A DNA stretch of 64,000 bases from JBFXAN01 sp050184225 (GTDB lineage Bacteria; Chloroflexota; Dehalococcoidia; CAUJGQ01), in the NCBI GenBank assembly GCA_050184225.1, contig JBFXAN010000010.1:1-64000 (forward strand), given 5' to 3'. Under the pieces are notes generated by a model, which was not told the origin of the DNA, made no database searches, and was given only the letters and a program-made list of their open reading frames with translations. The position numbers and the translations under genes are program-made. Shown here one piece after another: positions 1 through 8,278 of the stretch (position 1 is the stretch's first letter; every line of letters begins with the position of its first letter).

Positions 1-2
1 AG

Positions 3-653
3 GAGCACCAGGTGACGATCGGCCGGGAGACACATCGCGTGCCGGAACCGTTCCTCGTCCTCGCCACCCAGAACCCGATCGAGACCGAAGGCACCTACCA
101 GCTCCCCGAAGCCCAGGTCGACCGCTTCCTGCTCAAGGTGCTGGTCGACTACCCGAGCGAGCGGGAGGAGTACACGATCGTCCAGCGGGTGACCGGCACG
201 CTGCCGGCGCCGCGGCCGATCATCAGCACCGACTACTTGATGCAGCTTCAACAGCAGGCGGATACGGTCTATGTCGATCCGGTGCTGATTGAATACGCCG
301 TGCGGATCGTCGCCGCCACCCGCCGCCCGGCGGAGTACAACCTCGGCGACACGGCCCGCTACCTCAGCTACGGCGGTAGTCCCCGGGCCTCGATCAACCT
401 TGTCCTCGCCGGCCGCGCCCTGGCGATGTTGCGCGGCCGTGACCACGTCCTGCCAAACGACATCACCGAGCTCGCGCCGGATGTGTTGCGTCACCGGCTG
501 GTGCTCTCGTATGAAGCGCTGGCCGACGGCGTCTCGGCCGACGCACTGATCGACCGTATCTTGGAGCGCGTTCCCGCGCCACACCGCCCGCTGGCAGAGT
601 CACCGGCCGTCCCACAGCAGCGACCAGGGTTGAGTTATGAGCAGAGCGCCTGA
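3..653 (+). CDS. MoxR-family AAA+ ATPase, C-terminal part (5' end outside window)
   Basis: The reading frame is open from the window edge, so the protein is cut at its N-terminus; the GTG at 12 is an internal valine, not a start. The visible part holds the MoxR sensor-1 stretch (LATQNPIETEGTYQLPEAQ, then DRFLLKV) and the sensor-2 or lid region with GGSPRASINL. The Walker A and B motifs lie upstream of the window. MoxR ATPases act as chaperone-like partners of VWA proteins, and here the gene overlaps by 17 bases a DUF58 gene that is followed by a VWA gene, which is the classic MoxR-DUF58-VWA order. Family assignment is firm; the substrate is unknown. Confidence 0.93.
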   Translation, partial: EHQVTIGRETHRVPEPFLVLATQNPIETEGTYQLPEAQVDRFLLKVLVDYPSEREEYTIVQRVTGTLPAPRPIISTDYLMQLQQQADTVYVDPVLIEYAVRIVAATRRPAEYNLGDTARYLSYGGSPRASINLVLAGRALAMLRGRDHVLPNDITELAPDVLRHRLVLSYEALADGVSADALIDRILERVPAPHRPLAESPAVPQQRPGLSYEQSA

Positions 654-1707
654 AGGGCCGCCGCGAGGCGGACGCCTGCGCTCATTGGTCCGCCGGCCCG
701 CACTCACCATCGTCCGCCGGTCACCGAATGAGGTTCAGGCTCATCAGGAGATCCCGGAGACACGCCCCGACCCGGAGCGCATCCTGCACCGACTCGACTG
801 GCAGATCGTGCGGCGGCTCGACGGCCTCCTCCAGGGCGACTATCGCTCGCTCTTTATGGGACACGGCCTCGACCTGGCCGAGGTGCGTGAGTATCAGCCG
901 GGCGATGACGCCCGCTACATCGACTGGAACGTGACCGCCCGCACCGGTGAGCCGCACGTCCGTCAATACCTGGAGGATCGCGAGATCACCGCCTGGCTGC
1001 TGCTCGACACCTCGGCGTCGGTCGATTTTGGCACGGCGCGGGCGCACAAACGCGACCTGATGGTGGACTTCGCCGGCGTGATCGCGCGACTGCTCACCCG
1101 TCAGGGCAACCGCGTCGGCGCGATGCTCTACTCCGGCGGCGTCGATACCGTGCTACCCGCGCGGGGCGGCCGCCGGCAGGCGCTCACCCTGATCCACCAA
1201 CTGACACGGCCCGACCGGCAGCGCTCCGACGGTCCGACCGATCTGGCCGCCGTGCTCGACCGGGCGGGGCAGAGCATCCGGCGCCGGTCGCTGCTCTTCG
1301 TCGTATCGGACTTTATTACCGCGTCGGGATGGGAGACATCACTGCGGCGCCTGACCCAACGCCATGAGGTCGTCGCCGTCTGGCTGCGCGACCCGCGCGA
1401 GGAGGAATTGCCGGATGTCGGCCCGCTCGTGCTGCAGGATTCGGAGACGGGTGAGCAACTGACGGTCGATACGCACGACCCGCGGTTCCGCGCCCGCTTC
1501 CACTCGCTCGCGGCGGAGCGGCGGCAGCGCCTGACGCGCACCTTCGCCGGCAACGGCGTCGATCTGCTCAACCTCTCCACCGATCAGGACATGCTGACGG
1601 AACTCGCGGGCTTCGCCCGCCGGCGGCGTCAGGCAGGCAACCGAAAGCCGGCAGCGACGACACCCACCGCGCCGCGCGTCGAGGCAATCCCTCCGCGCGG
1701 CTCGTGA
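637..1707 (+). CDS. DUF58 domain protein
   Basis: A 356-residue protein with the DUF58 signature REYQPGDDARYIDW at residues 84-97, followed by a VWA-like fold with a metal-site motif DTSAS near 124-128. The N-terminal ~45 residues are basic and Arg-rich, with no clear membrane segment. The start ATG lies inside the end of the MoxR gene, so the two are probably translationally coupled, and the next gene begins 15 bases after the stop. In this operon type the DUF58 protein works with the MoxR ATPase and the VWA protein, possibly in envelope stress or metal insertion. That role is inferred from family context only. Confidence 0.92.
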   Translation: MSRAPEGPPRGGRLRSLVRRPALTIVRRSPNEVQAHQEIPETRPDPERILHRLDWQIVRRLDGLLQGDYRSLFMGHGLDLAEVREYQPGDDARYIDWNVTARTGEPHVRQYLEDREITAWLLLDTSASVDFGTARAHKRDLMVDFAGVIARLLTRQGNRVGAMLYSGGVDTVLPARGGRRQALTLIHQLTRPDRQRSDGPTDLAAVLDRAGQSIRRRSLLFVVSDFITASGWETSLRRLTQRHEVVAVWLRDPREEELPDVGPLVLQDSETGEQLTVDTHDPRFRARFHSLAAERRQRLTRTFAGNGVDLLNLSTDQDMLTELAGFARRRRQAGNRKPAATTPTAPRVEAIPPRGS

Positions 1708-1721
1708 ACCAGGAGATTCCG

Positions 1722-2714
1722 ATGACATTCCTCATGCCACAGGCGTTGCTGGTGTTGCTGCTGGTGCCGGTCCTGCTGGCGGTCTACATCCTGATGCAGC
1801 GACGGCGACGGCGCTATGCCCTCCGTTATGCCAGCGTCTCGCTCGTGCGGGAGGCGGTCGGCCCTGGTCCGGGCATCCGCCGGCACATCCCACCCGCCCT
1901 CTTCCTGCTGGCGGTGGCGGCGATGGGAGTCGCGCTCGCCCGGCCGGAGATGACGATGGCCGTACCGCAGGAGACCGGCACCGTCATCCTCTCGGTCGAT
2001 GTCTCCGGTTCGATGCAGGCGACTGACGTCGCTCCGAACCGGATGGAGGCGACGAAGGAGGCCGTCCGCAATTTTGTGCGCGAGCAGCCGAAGGGTGTCG
2101 AGATCGGTGTCGTCTCCTTCTCCGATTCCGCCGCGCTCGTGCAGGCGCCGACGACCGACAAGGATGACGTGCTGCGCGCGATCGACCGGCTCCAACCGCA
2201 GGCGGGTACCAACATCGGCAGCGGTCTCCAAACCGCGCTGGACGCGATCGACCGCGGCGTCGATGCCCCACCCTCGACGGCGACGCCGACGCCCGCGCCT
2301 GCTGCTCAATCCGCCGACGAGCCACCCACGGCAACGGTCGTGCTGATCTCCGATGGCGAGAGCAACATCGGTCCCGACCCGGTCGAGGTTGCGGAAGCGG
2401 CTGCTGCCGCCGGCGTGCGCGTCTATACGGTCGGCATCGGCACGCCGCAGGGCGTCCGACTCAGCATTCGCGGCCAGTCCATTCTCACCCGGCTGGACGA
2501 GCCGACGCTCCGCGAGATGGCGGAGACGACCGGCGGCCAATACTTGAGCGCGCAGGATGAGTCCGAGTTGATGCAGGTCTATGACGATCTCGCCCGCAAC
2601 CAGAGCACTGAAGAGGAGACGGTCGAGGTCACCTTCCTCGCCGCGGCCGGCGCTCTGATGCTCTCGCTGGTGGGCGGCGCCCTCTCCTTGTTGTGGTTCA
2701 ACCGCCTGCCGTAG
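1722..2714 (+). CDS. VWA-domain membrane protein (BatA-like)
   Basis: A 330-residue protein. Two N-terminal membrane segments lie near residues 8-25 and 58-75, then a von Willebrand A domain with the metal-site motif DVSGS at 93-97, and a final membrane helix near 305-326. This is the BatA layout, with the VWA domain outside the cytoplasm. A GTG exists at 1704, but the ATG at 1722 is preferred because AGGAG at 1711-1715 sits six bases upstream of it. It is the third gene of the MoxR-DUF58-VWA operon. An Ala/Pro/Thr-rich insert at about residues 187-202 is low complexity. Confidence 0.92.
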   Translation: MTFLMPQALLVLLLVPVLLAVYILMQRRRRRYALRYASVSLVREAVGPGPGIRRHIPPALFLLAVAAMGVALARPEMTMAVPQETGTVILSVDVSGSMQATDVAPNRMEATKEAVRNFVREQPKGVEIGVVSFSDSAALVQAPTTDKDDVLRAIDRLQPQAGTNIGSGLQTALDAIDRGVDAPPSTATPTPAPAAQSADEPPTATVVLISDGESNIGPDPVEVAEAAAAAGVRVYTVGIGTPQGVRLSIRGQSILTRLDEPTLREMAETTGGQYLSAQDESELMQVYDDLARNQSTEEETVEVTFLAAAGALMLSLVGGALSLLWFNRLP

Positions 2715-2724
2715 CCGGCGGAAG

Positions 2725-2801
2725 CCCCTGGGAGCGCGAGCATCCCTGCCCGCAATGGCGTCGAGCAACCATGCGGGCAGGGATGCCCGCGCTCCCAGGG
2801 G
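2725..2801. repeat. Long palindromic repeat between convergent genes
   Basis: A 30-base arm at 2725-2754 (begins CCCCTGGGAGCGCGAGCATC) is matched almost perfectly by its reverse complement at 2772-2801, leaving a 17-base loop. It lies 10 bases after the VWA stop codon and 10 bases before the stop of the opposing gene. It could act as a two-way transcription terminator or RNA-stabilising hairpin. The GC-rich stem has no U-tract, so intrinsic termination is not certain. It is one of several unrelated long palindromes in this window. Confidence 0.85.
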
Positions 2802-2811
2802 GTCCCCAAGA

Positions 2812-3138
2812 TTACGCCACCAAACTCACCCGCCCGCCGACGCTGACGAAGAGGTAGCCAGCCGCACCGGTCCGGCGGAAGATCACCTCCACACCCGGAA
2901 TCAGCTCCACCTCCGTCACGCCCTTATAGACCATGCTGCAATCGCCGAGATGCACGTCCACCCGGCTGAGCGACGGCCAGACGATCACCCCGACCTCGAT
3001 GCCGAGCGACGCATTGGGCAGCACCAGCCGGTAAACCGCCGCGTCGCGCACCCGATACGGCTCGACACACGCCGCCACGCCGAGCAACGCGGCAATCTCG
3101 GCAATGGCGGCTTCGTCGAAGGGAAGGGTGACAGTCAT
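2812..3138 (-). CDS. Hypothetical protein, 108 residues
   Basis: A small acidic to neutral protein with regular alternation of hydrophobic residues and no membrane helix or signal peptide. I do not recognise the family. The ATG at 3138 is chosen because the upstream open frame runs antisense into the hydrolase gene; another ATG exists at 3168. Neither has a strong ribosome site. The gene converges on the VWA gene across the palindrome at 2725-2801 and diverges from the alpha/beta hydrolase gene. The predicted beta-rich pattern (VYRLVLPN, GIEVGVIVWPS, VELIPGVEVIFRR) suggests a small globular fold. Confidence 0.6.
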   Translation of the reverse strand: MTVTLPFDEAAIAEIAALLGVAACVEPYRVRDAAVYRLVLPNASLGIEVGVIVWPSLSRVDVHLGDCSMVYKGVTEVELIPGVEVIFRRTGAAGYLFVSVGGRVSLVA

Positions 3139-3170
3139 TCGTCGGGATTGATAGTCTGCATACCACATCA

Positions 3171-3214
3171 GAGTTCCAGGTTCCACGTCGGGCTTGGAAC
3201 GTGGAACTCGGAAC
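3171..3214. repeat. Small inverted repeat upstream of the hydrolase gene
   Basis: GTTCCACGT at 3180-3188 pairs with ACGTGGAAC at 3199-3207, and the flanking GAGTTCCA and TGGAACTC extend the similarity. The GTTCCAGGTTCCACG style resembles the other simple-word palindromes in this window. It sits about 20 bases before the hydrolase start, so it may form a hairpin in that leader. Confidence 0.6.
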
Positions 3215-3231
3215 ATGGGACTGACGTTAGT

Positions 3232-4008
3232 ATGCCCTTTCTCACGCTCAACGGGATCGATCTGTACTACGAGGTTCACGGCGAGGGTCCGGCGGTGGTC
3301 TTCTGCCACGGCGCGGGCGGGAATCACCTCTCCTGGTGGCAGCAGATTCCCGTTTTTCGCGAACACTTCCGCTGCATCATCTATGACAACCGCGCCTTCG
3401 GCCGCTCGCTCGACGTTGAAGGTGGCGGCCGTCAGTGGTTTTGGCAGGATCTCGCCGGCCTGCTCGACCATCTCGGCGTCGAACGCACGGCGATCGTTGC
3501 CCAATCGATGGGCGGCCGCACGGCGGTACCGTTCGCGATGCGGGCGCCCGGACGTACCTGGGCGATCGTGCTGGCCGGCACCAACGGTGGCGCTGTCACC
3601 GAAGCGGTGCGACTGGCGCAGGACGAATACAAGGCGTCACTGCCAAAAGGCTCCACCCTGAACGACCGCGCGCTGGCGCCGGGCTATGCCGCACGCGACC
3701 CGGAGAAGGAATTCCTCTATCGCTCGATCAACCGCTTGAATCCGAAGCGTCCGCGCGACTTCCTCGCCATCCCGGCCGGCTATCGCGGCAGTTCCGCCCA
3801 GCGCCTCGCCGAGAGCGGCATCCCCGTCCTCTTTCTCGTCGGCGAACATGACGCGATTATCCCGCCCGCTATCAATCGTCTCTGCCATGAAGCCGTCCCC
3901 GGCTCCAGCTATCAGGAAATCGAAGGCGCCGGCCACTCCGCCTACTTCGAAAAGCCGGCCGAATTCAACGCGGCCGTCATGTCCTTCCTCAAGGAACACC
4001 AGCCATAG
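3232..4008 (+). CDS. Alpha/beta hydrolase
   Basis: A 258-residue single-domain alpha/beta hydrolase. The nucleophile elbow QSMGG gives Ser92, the acid is Asp207 (GEHD) and the base is His235 (GAGHS); the oxyanion motif CHGAGG is at 25-30. Length and motif spacing are normal for esterase, lactonase or dehalogenase-like members, and the substrate cannot be told from sequence. The start at 3232 opens with MPFLTLNGIDLYYEVHGEG, a typical beginning for the family; the frame extends far upstream without coding character. No operon partner is obvious. Confidence 0.92.
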   Translation: MPFLTLNGIDLYYEVHGEGPAVVFCHGAGGNHLSWWQQIPVFREHFRCIIYDNRAFGRSLDVEGGGRQWFWQDLAGLLDHLGVERTAIVAQSMGGRTAVPFAMRAPGRTWAIVLAGTNGGAVTEAVRLAQDEYKASLPKGSTLNDRALAPGYAARDPEKEFLYRSINRLNPKRPRDFLAIPAGYRGSSAQRLAESGIPVLFLVGEHDAIIPPAINRLCHEAVPGSSYQEIEGAGHSAYFEKPAEFNAAVMSFLKEHQP

Positions 4009-4099
4009 TGCAAGGTGGCGCTTTCGTTCGGGACCGCGAGCGAAGATGCTCCGTGTTCGAAGGGCGGCTCAGTCGATACTGTGCGAGGGCAATCAAACG

Positions 4100-4575
4100 G
4101 TGTATCGCCTGTACGTCGACACCTCGTATACGGCGGATGCTATGACCCCGAATTTGAGACGGATTCCCGCCGGCTTGTGGAACACGTTCGTGCAGGTCGG
4201 ATCAGATTGTTGATGAGCGATGTCGTGATCCGCGAATTGCAGAGCGCACCGGAGGATGTCAGGAATTTGGTCGTCTCGCTGCCAAAGGATTCCATCGAGG
4301 TCGTTCCTTTGACCGAGGATGTCATTGAGCTACGCAACGCGTACCTTGCGGCAGGTATACTCACAGTTCGATCCATCGACGATGCAACGCACGTCGCTGC
4401 CGCGACCGTGGCACGAGCGGATGCCATTGTGTCCTGGAACTTCCGGCACATCGTGCGACTCGACAAGATGCGCGCGTACAATCAGGTCAACCTGTCGAAC
4501 GGATATGGGCTTCTCTCGATTGTCACACCACGGGGGGTTCAGTTTGAAGACCAGACCAATGAAGAAAACGTTTGA
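4100..4575 (+). pseudogene. PIN-domain (VapC-like) toxin, frameshifted
   Basis: The N-terminus reads YRLYVDTS in the frame of the GTG at 4100. The rest (YGGCYDPEFETD, VIRELQSAP, SIDDATHVAAA, SWNFRHIV) lies in another frame that ends at 4575. Adding one base near 4128-4131, where GACACCTCGTATAC would be GACACCTCGGTATAC, restores a continuous PIN domain with the acidic residues D, E and D. So this is a single-base deletion or a sequencing error. The small downstream gene overlaps its end by 17 bases and looks like the usual partner. If the deletion is real, the toxin is dead. Confidence 0.8.
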
Positions 4576-4735
4576 CGCACTGGCGAACAAGTGGATGATT
4601 CAAGAGACGATTGCGGCGGAGATCGCCTGCCTGTCACCAAAGGAAGAGATTGAGTACTTCCGTCGTGAGTCAGAGCGTGGTGAACTCGGTGAATGGTGGC
4701 GATCTGTGAAAATGCCCGCGCGTCGTGCCGGTTAA
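4559..4735 (+). CDS. Small partner protein of a PIN module (antitoxin-like)
   Basis: A 58-residue protein beginning MKKTFDALANKWMIQETIA and containing the LSPKEEIEYFRRESER segment. Short proteins of the pattern MKxTFD...SPEEE...YF are often encoded directly after PIN-domain toxins, which supports an antitoxin role here (inferred). The start codon lies inside the last codons of the PIN gene, so the two were translationally coupled. The gene is intact although the upstream PIN gene is frameshifted. Confidence 0.7.
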   Translation: MKKTFDALANKWMIQETIAAEIACLSPKEEIEYFRRESERGELGEWWRSVKMPARRAG

Positions 4736-4878
4736 TTGGGAAGAGCAACTCCACCAACATCCTGACTACATCCGTTCGCACGCCGAATAGTTCTTCGATA
4801 TCAAATCATCCAATAGCGACATAGCACGTGAAGCCAACGAATCTGGCAAGGCTCACCTCATGCATGTCGTACTGGTGA

Positions 4879-4922
4879 GGCTCCCCTCCTCAAGACCTTG
4901 GGGAGGGGCCGGGGGAGGGGGA
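4879..4922. repeat. G/C-tract inverted repeat
   Basis: CTCCCCTCCTCAAG pairs with CTTGGGGAGGGG, followed by a CCGGGGGAGGGG tract. The same word family appears at 9051-9224, 28134-28166 and 62312-62460. It lies just before the chosen start of the TPR gene, so an upstream start at 4860 would translate the repeat and is unlikely. Confidence 0.65.
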
Positions 4923-4931
4923 CTATCGCCA

Positions 4932-6275
4932 ATGCCCACTACCACACACTTCCGCGATCGCTACGGCCTGCCGCTGAGCACAACCTCAGCGATAGCGGCC
5001 GAACAGTATACAGAGGGCATCGACCGAACACTTGCCGGTAGCGCCGGCGCCGATCAATGCCTTGAACGTGCCCTTGCTGCCGACGACGGCTTCGCCCTGG
5101 CGCAGGCCGCGCTCGCCCGCAGCGAGCAGTTCCGTGGGCTCATTCCTCAGGCGCGGGCGCGGGCAGCGCGCGCGCGGGCGCTGGCCTCCGGGACCACGCC
5201 GCGGGAGCGCAGCCACGTCGAGACGATCGCCATCGCGATCGATCACGGCGGCGGTCCGCGGGCGCTCGCGGCGGTCAAAGAACACGTCGGGCAGTTCCCG
5301 CGCGACGCCTTCGTCCTCTCCCAGGCGAGCGGCGTCTACGGGTTGATCGGCTTCAGCGGCCGCCAGGACCGCAACGACGAACAGGTGGCGCTGCTCGACA
5401 GCGTCGCTCCGGCCTACGGCGACGAAGACTGGTGGTTCCTCAGCGCCTATGGCTTCGCCCAGAACGAGGTGTTCCGCTTCGAGGAGGCGCGGCGACTGGT
5501 GGAACGGTCGCTCCAACTCTACGACCGGAACGCTCACGCCGCCCACGCGCTCGGTCATGTCTTCTACGAAACGGGCGACCCCGGCAGTGGCGCCGCCTTC
5601 CTCGACCCCTGGATCGACGCCTATGACCGCACGGCCCAGCTCTTCGGCCATCTTTCGTGGCACCTTGCCCTCTTCGAGCTTGCCGCCGGTAACGTCGATC
5701 GGGTGTCCGACCTGTTCGAGCACAACATCGGCCCGCGGGCATCGAAGCTGGCGCCGCTCGGCATCCTCGCCGACTCCGCCTCCCTGCTCTGGCGTTGCGA
5801 CCTGTATGGCAGCGGCGCGCCCCGGAGCTGGGACGACGTGCGTGACCTGGCCGTCCGTGCCTTCCCCCACACCGGTGTTACCTTTGCCGATGTCCACGCG
5901 GGACTCGCCTACGCCGCATCCGGCGACCAGGAGTCGTTGGATCGGCTGATCGCCGAACTGCGCGGACGCGCCGCCGAAGGCAGGCTTCCGGCGGGCGAGG
6001 GTGTCATCGCTCTGATCGAGGGCATCGCCGCCTTCGCCCGCGCGGACTACGAAGCCGCCGTCCGCCGGCTGGAACCAGTGGCCGATCAAGTGATTCGCAT
6101 CGGCGGCAGTCACGCCCAGCGTGAGGTTTTCGAAGACACGCTGCTCGTCGCCTACCTGCGGAGCGGCCGCCGCGAGCAGGCCGAAGCACTCCTCCGCGAG
6201 CGGTTGGACCGCCGTCCGTCGACAAGGGACGCCCGGTGGCTGGCGGAGGCGACGGTGGACCCCTCCCCCGCTTAA
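4932..6275 (+). CDS. Tetratricopeptide-repeat protein, TTC38-like
   Basis: A 447-residue helical protein whose middle part (DEDWWFLSAYGFAQNE, then SLQLYDRNAHAAHALGHVFYE) has the look of the TTC38 family of TPR proteins. No signal peptide, membrane helix or catalytic motif is visible, so a cytoplasmic scaffold or binding role is likely, with unknown partners. The ATG at 4932 is preferred over the one at 4860 because the extra sequence would be translated intergenic repeat. The C-terminus carries TPR-like pairs around AIAFARADYEAAVRRLEP. It is followed after 58 bases by the DUF4230 gene. Confidence 0.82.
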   Translation: MPTTTHFRDRYGLPLSTTSAIAAEQYTEGIDRTLAGSAGADQCLERALAADDGFALAQAALARSEQFRGLIPQARARAARARALASGTTPRERSHVETIAIAIDHGGGPRALAAVKEHVGQFPRDAFVLSQASGVYGLIGFSGRQDRNDEQVALLDSVAPAYGDEDWWFLSAYGFAQNEVFRFEEARRLVERSLQLYDRNAHAAHALGHVFYETGDPGSGAAFLDPWIDAYDRTAQLFGHLSWHLALFELAAGNVDRVSDLFEHNIGPRASKLAPLGILADSASLLWRCDLYGSGAPRSWDDVRDLAVRAFPHTGVTFADVHAGLAYAASGDQESLDRLIAELRGRAAEGRLPAGEGVIALIEGIAAFARADYEAAVRRLEPVADQVIRIGGSHAQREVFEDTLLVAYLRSGRREQAEALLRERLDRRPSTRDARWLAEATVDPSPA

Positions 6276-6333
6276 CCTCCGGTTTACCTTTTGTCTTCAC
6301 ACGCTTGCTACACTGAAGGGCGGAGGTAGGACG

Positions 6334-7101
6334 ATGCCGGAGTTCACGCAGTATATCCCCATCACACCCCCACGGCCGCAGCCGGAGAAGGATCGTACCC
6401 CTGGCGTTGGCCGTGCGGGGGCGTGGTTCTTCGCCCTGGCCGGGCTGCTTCTGCTTGGTCTGAGCGGCCTCGTGACGTGGCGCTGGGTGGACCGCAACCT
6501 GCTGCACTGGGGTGTCGACGATGGCAAGACCACCCAGGTGAACTCGGCGGAGTTGTTGGAGCGGGTGCGCGCCTTTGAACTGGCGACCGTGAAGCATACC
6601 TACGATGCCAACGCGCAGGTCGATGCGAGCAAGGTGTTCAACGCCGGGCCATTGCGCGCGCCGCTACCCTCGTGGATGGCCGGCCAGTCGCTCGACGTGA
6701 CGGCAGATGTGGCCGTGGCGGCCGGCGTCGATCTCGCCAAGGTTCGATCCGAGGATATGCAGATCGTACGAGAAGGCAATGATGTCCGCGTGCTGATCAC
6801 GGTGCCGGCGCCGGAGTTGCTCAGCGCCGAACTCATTCCCAATACACTCGACATGGATACGAACCGGGGGTTCTTGACCTGGCTGAAGACCTCGGTCGGG
6901 CTCAGCGAGACGGATATGCGGGATATCGCCGCCGATCAAGTGGTCCTCATCGCCAAGCAACGTGCGAGCGAGCAGGGCATCCTTGACGATGCCGGGCGTG
7001 AGGCGGAGCTGCGGCTCCAGACATTCCTCAACAGTCTCCCGCAGACGGGTGATGAGCGGGTGATCTACCAGGTCGTCGCCCGACCGGTAAGCGGACACTG
7101 A
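6334..7101 (+). CDS. DUF4230-type membrane-anchored protein
   Basis: A 255-residue protein with a Pro-rich cytoplasmic N-terminus (about residues 1-28), one membrane helix near 30-50, and a large outer domain. The stretch LELVRAFELATVKHTYDA-like region, followed by long alpha/beta sequence with LVPAPELLSAEL character, fits DUF4230, a family of single-pass proteins of unknown function. GGAGGT at 6322-6327 lies six bases before the ATG, which fixes the start. A weak hairpin (GCCCTCG at 7126-7132 with CGAGGGC at 7149-7155) follows the gene. Confidence 0.75.
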   Translation: MPEFTQYIPITPPRPQPEKDRTPGVGRAGAWFFALAGLLLLGLSGLVTWRWVDRNLLHWGVDDGKTTQVNSAELLERVRAFELATVKHTYDANAQVDASKVFNAGPLRAPLPSWMAGQSLDVTADVAVAAGVDLAKVRSEDMQIVREGNDVRVLITVPAPELLSAELIPNTLDMDTNRGFLTWLKTSVGLSETDMRDIAADQVVLIAKQRASEQGILDDAGREAELRLQTFLNSLPQTGDERVIYQVVARPVSGH

Positions 7102-7167
7102 TCCTGAAGGACTGACGCGGGAACCGCCCTCGACCGTGAAGCCGGCGGCGAGGGCATTGTCATGTAT

Positions 7168-7196
7168 TTGACACATCTTTGAGCCGTCACTATGCT
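7168..7196 (+). promoter_or_regulatory. Sigma-70-type promoter for the sigma/ImmA operon
   Basis: TTGACA at 7168-7173 and TATGCT at 7191-7196 are separated by 17 bases, a near-consensus vegetative promoter. Transcription should start near 7203, about 60 bases before the ATG at 7264. The ATG at 7192 overlaps the -10 box, so it cannot be the start of the next gene. Confidence 0.8.
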
Positions 7197-7263
7197 CGCG
7201 GCAGATCGCCGTCGGCCGATGCGGGCCGCATCGCCGGTGATCCGATGGGTAGGTTTGCCGCGC

Positions 7264-7872
7264 ATGTCCGATGAAATTGACCACGACCTGTATCACAGGC
7301 TCTGTGACGACCGTTCGCCTGAGGCGCAATCCGAGTTCTGCGAGCAATACATCCCGCTCCTCAACGCCGACCGCCGTTGGATCGTGCCCGGTGTTCGCGA
7401 TGAGCACATGATCACGGACGCCGTACTGCGGGCGGTGCTCACCTTCGTGGAGCATCCCGAGAGGTACGATCCAACCAAATTGAAGATCATGGACTATCTT
7501 AGAATGTCGGCGAAGGGCGACCTCCGGAACCTCATGGCCAGGGAGCGGAAGCACTCCAGCCGACGAGCGCCGCTCGATGCTGTCGATCTTCAGCGTTCGG
7601 TTGGGAATGAACCACAGGAGCCGGCATCACTGCCGGCCGGGGTTTCGCAGGATCTGCTGTTGAGGCGGCTCCGTGAGCGGTTCCCAGACCCACGAGATCA
7701 GCGGGCGGTACGCTTGATCCTCGACGGTGCCAAGAAGAACGAGGAGTTTGCGCGCATCTACAATCTTGGTGATCTGCCCCTGGCGGAGCAACGTGTAATA
7801 GTCAAACGGCACAAGGATCGGCTGAAGAAGGCGATGAAGCGAATGGGGATACGGTTCCGTGACGGCGGATGA
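7264..7872 (+). CDS. Sigma-70-family-like RNA polymerase sigma factor
   Basis: A 202-residue protein with a sigma region-2-like block (RYDPTKLKIMDYLRMSAKGD, then LRNLMARERKH) and a C-terminal region-4-like helix-turn-helix (EEFARIYNLGDLPLAEQRVIVKR). The pattern fits ECF-type sigma factors of a divergent group; no anti-sigma gene is adjacent. The start at 7264 is set by the promoter at 7168-7196. The stop overlaps the next gene by 14 bases. Linkage to a small regulator and an ImmA/IrrE-type protease suggests control of this factor, or by it, through proteolysis. That is inference. Confidence 0.8.
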   Translation: MSDEIDHDLYHRLCDDRSPEAQSEFCEQYIPLLNADRRWIVPGVRDEHMITDAVLRAVLTFVEHPERYDPTKLKIMDYLRMSAKGDLRNLMARERKHSSRRAPLDAVDLQRSVGNEPQEPASLPAGVSQDLLLRRLRERFPDPRDQRAVRLILDGAKKNEEFARIYNLGDLPLAEQRVIVKRHKDRLKKAMKRMGIRFRDGG

Positions 7873-8278
7873 AACTGAACGGCTGATGGCGCGGGCGGCG
7901 ATGCTGGCGGAGGAACGGCCCTTCTTCGTCGCGGCGGCGCTCGCGATCTATCGCGCATTGCGACAGATCGACAACGCCGCGCTCGCGGCAGAGCTCGGCT
8001 GCACCGAGATCGGGCTCTCCCGGCTGGCGCTGTGCCGCCGTCCAGATGGAGATGGCGCGATGTTCCGGACCCAGGTTGAGCGGATCGCCCGGCACGCCGG
8101 CTGTCGCGCCGAGTCACTGGCGAATGTTCTGCGCGCGGCCTCGGCGGTTGAGAAGATGCAGGCCGCGACGCCCAGCGCCCTGCTCGCGGCCCGCGACCGG
8201 ATCTCGGAGGAACCAGCCGGCTATGAAACGCCGATTGAGCCGGATGCACCGGCCGGTGTGAAGGATGCGCCGTTGTGA
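7859..8278 (+). CDS. Small putative regulator between sigma factor and ImmA-like protease
   Basis: A 139-residue protein starting with GTG inside the end of the sigma gene. The middle region (AALAAELGCTEIGLSRLALCRRP) resembles a helix-turn-helix of the repressor type, preceded by AERPFFVAAALAIYRALRQ. The C-terminus is Pro/Ala-rich and looks disordered. No named family was recognised. Its stop codon overlaps the start of the metallopeptidase gene, so the three genes form one translationally coupled operon. A plausible role is a DNA-binding or sigma-binding protein that the protease degrades. Confidence 0.7.
   Translation: MTADETERLMARAAMLAEERPFFVAAALAIYRALRQIDNAALAAELGCTEIGLSRLALCRRPDGDGAMFRTQVERIARHAGCRAESLANVLRAASAVEKMQAATPSALLAARDRISEEPAGYETPIEPDAPAGVKDAPL

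Noticed and set aside
2755..3231. N-terminal extension of the alpha/beta hydrolase
   Set aside because: The extension is translated palindrome and antisense of another gene; the family start is at 3232.
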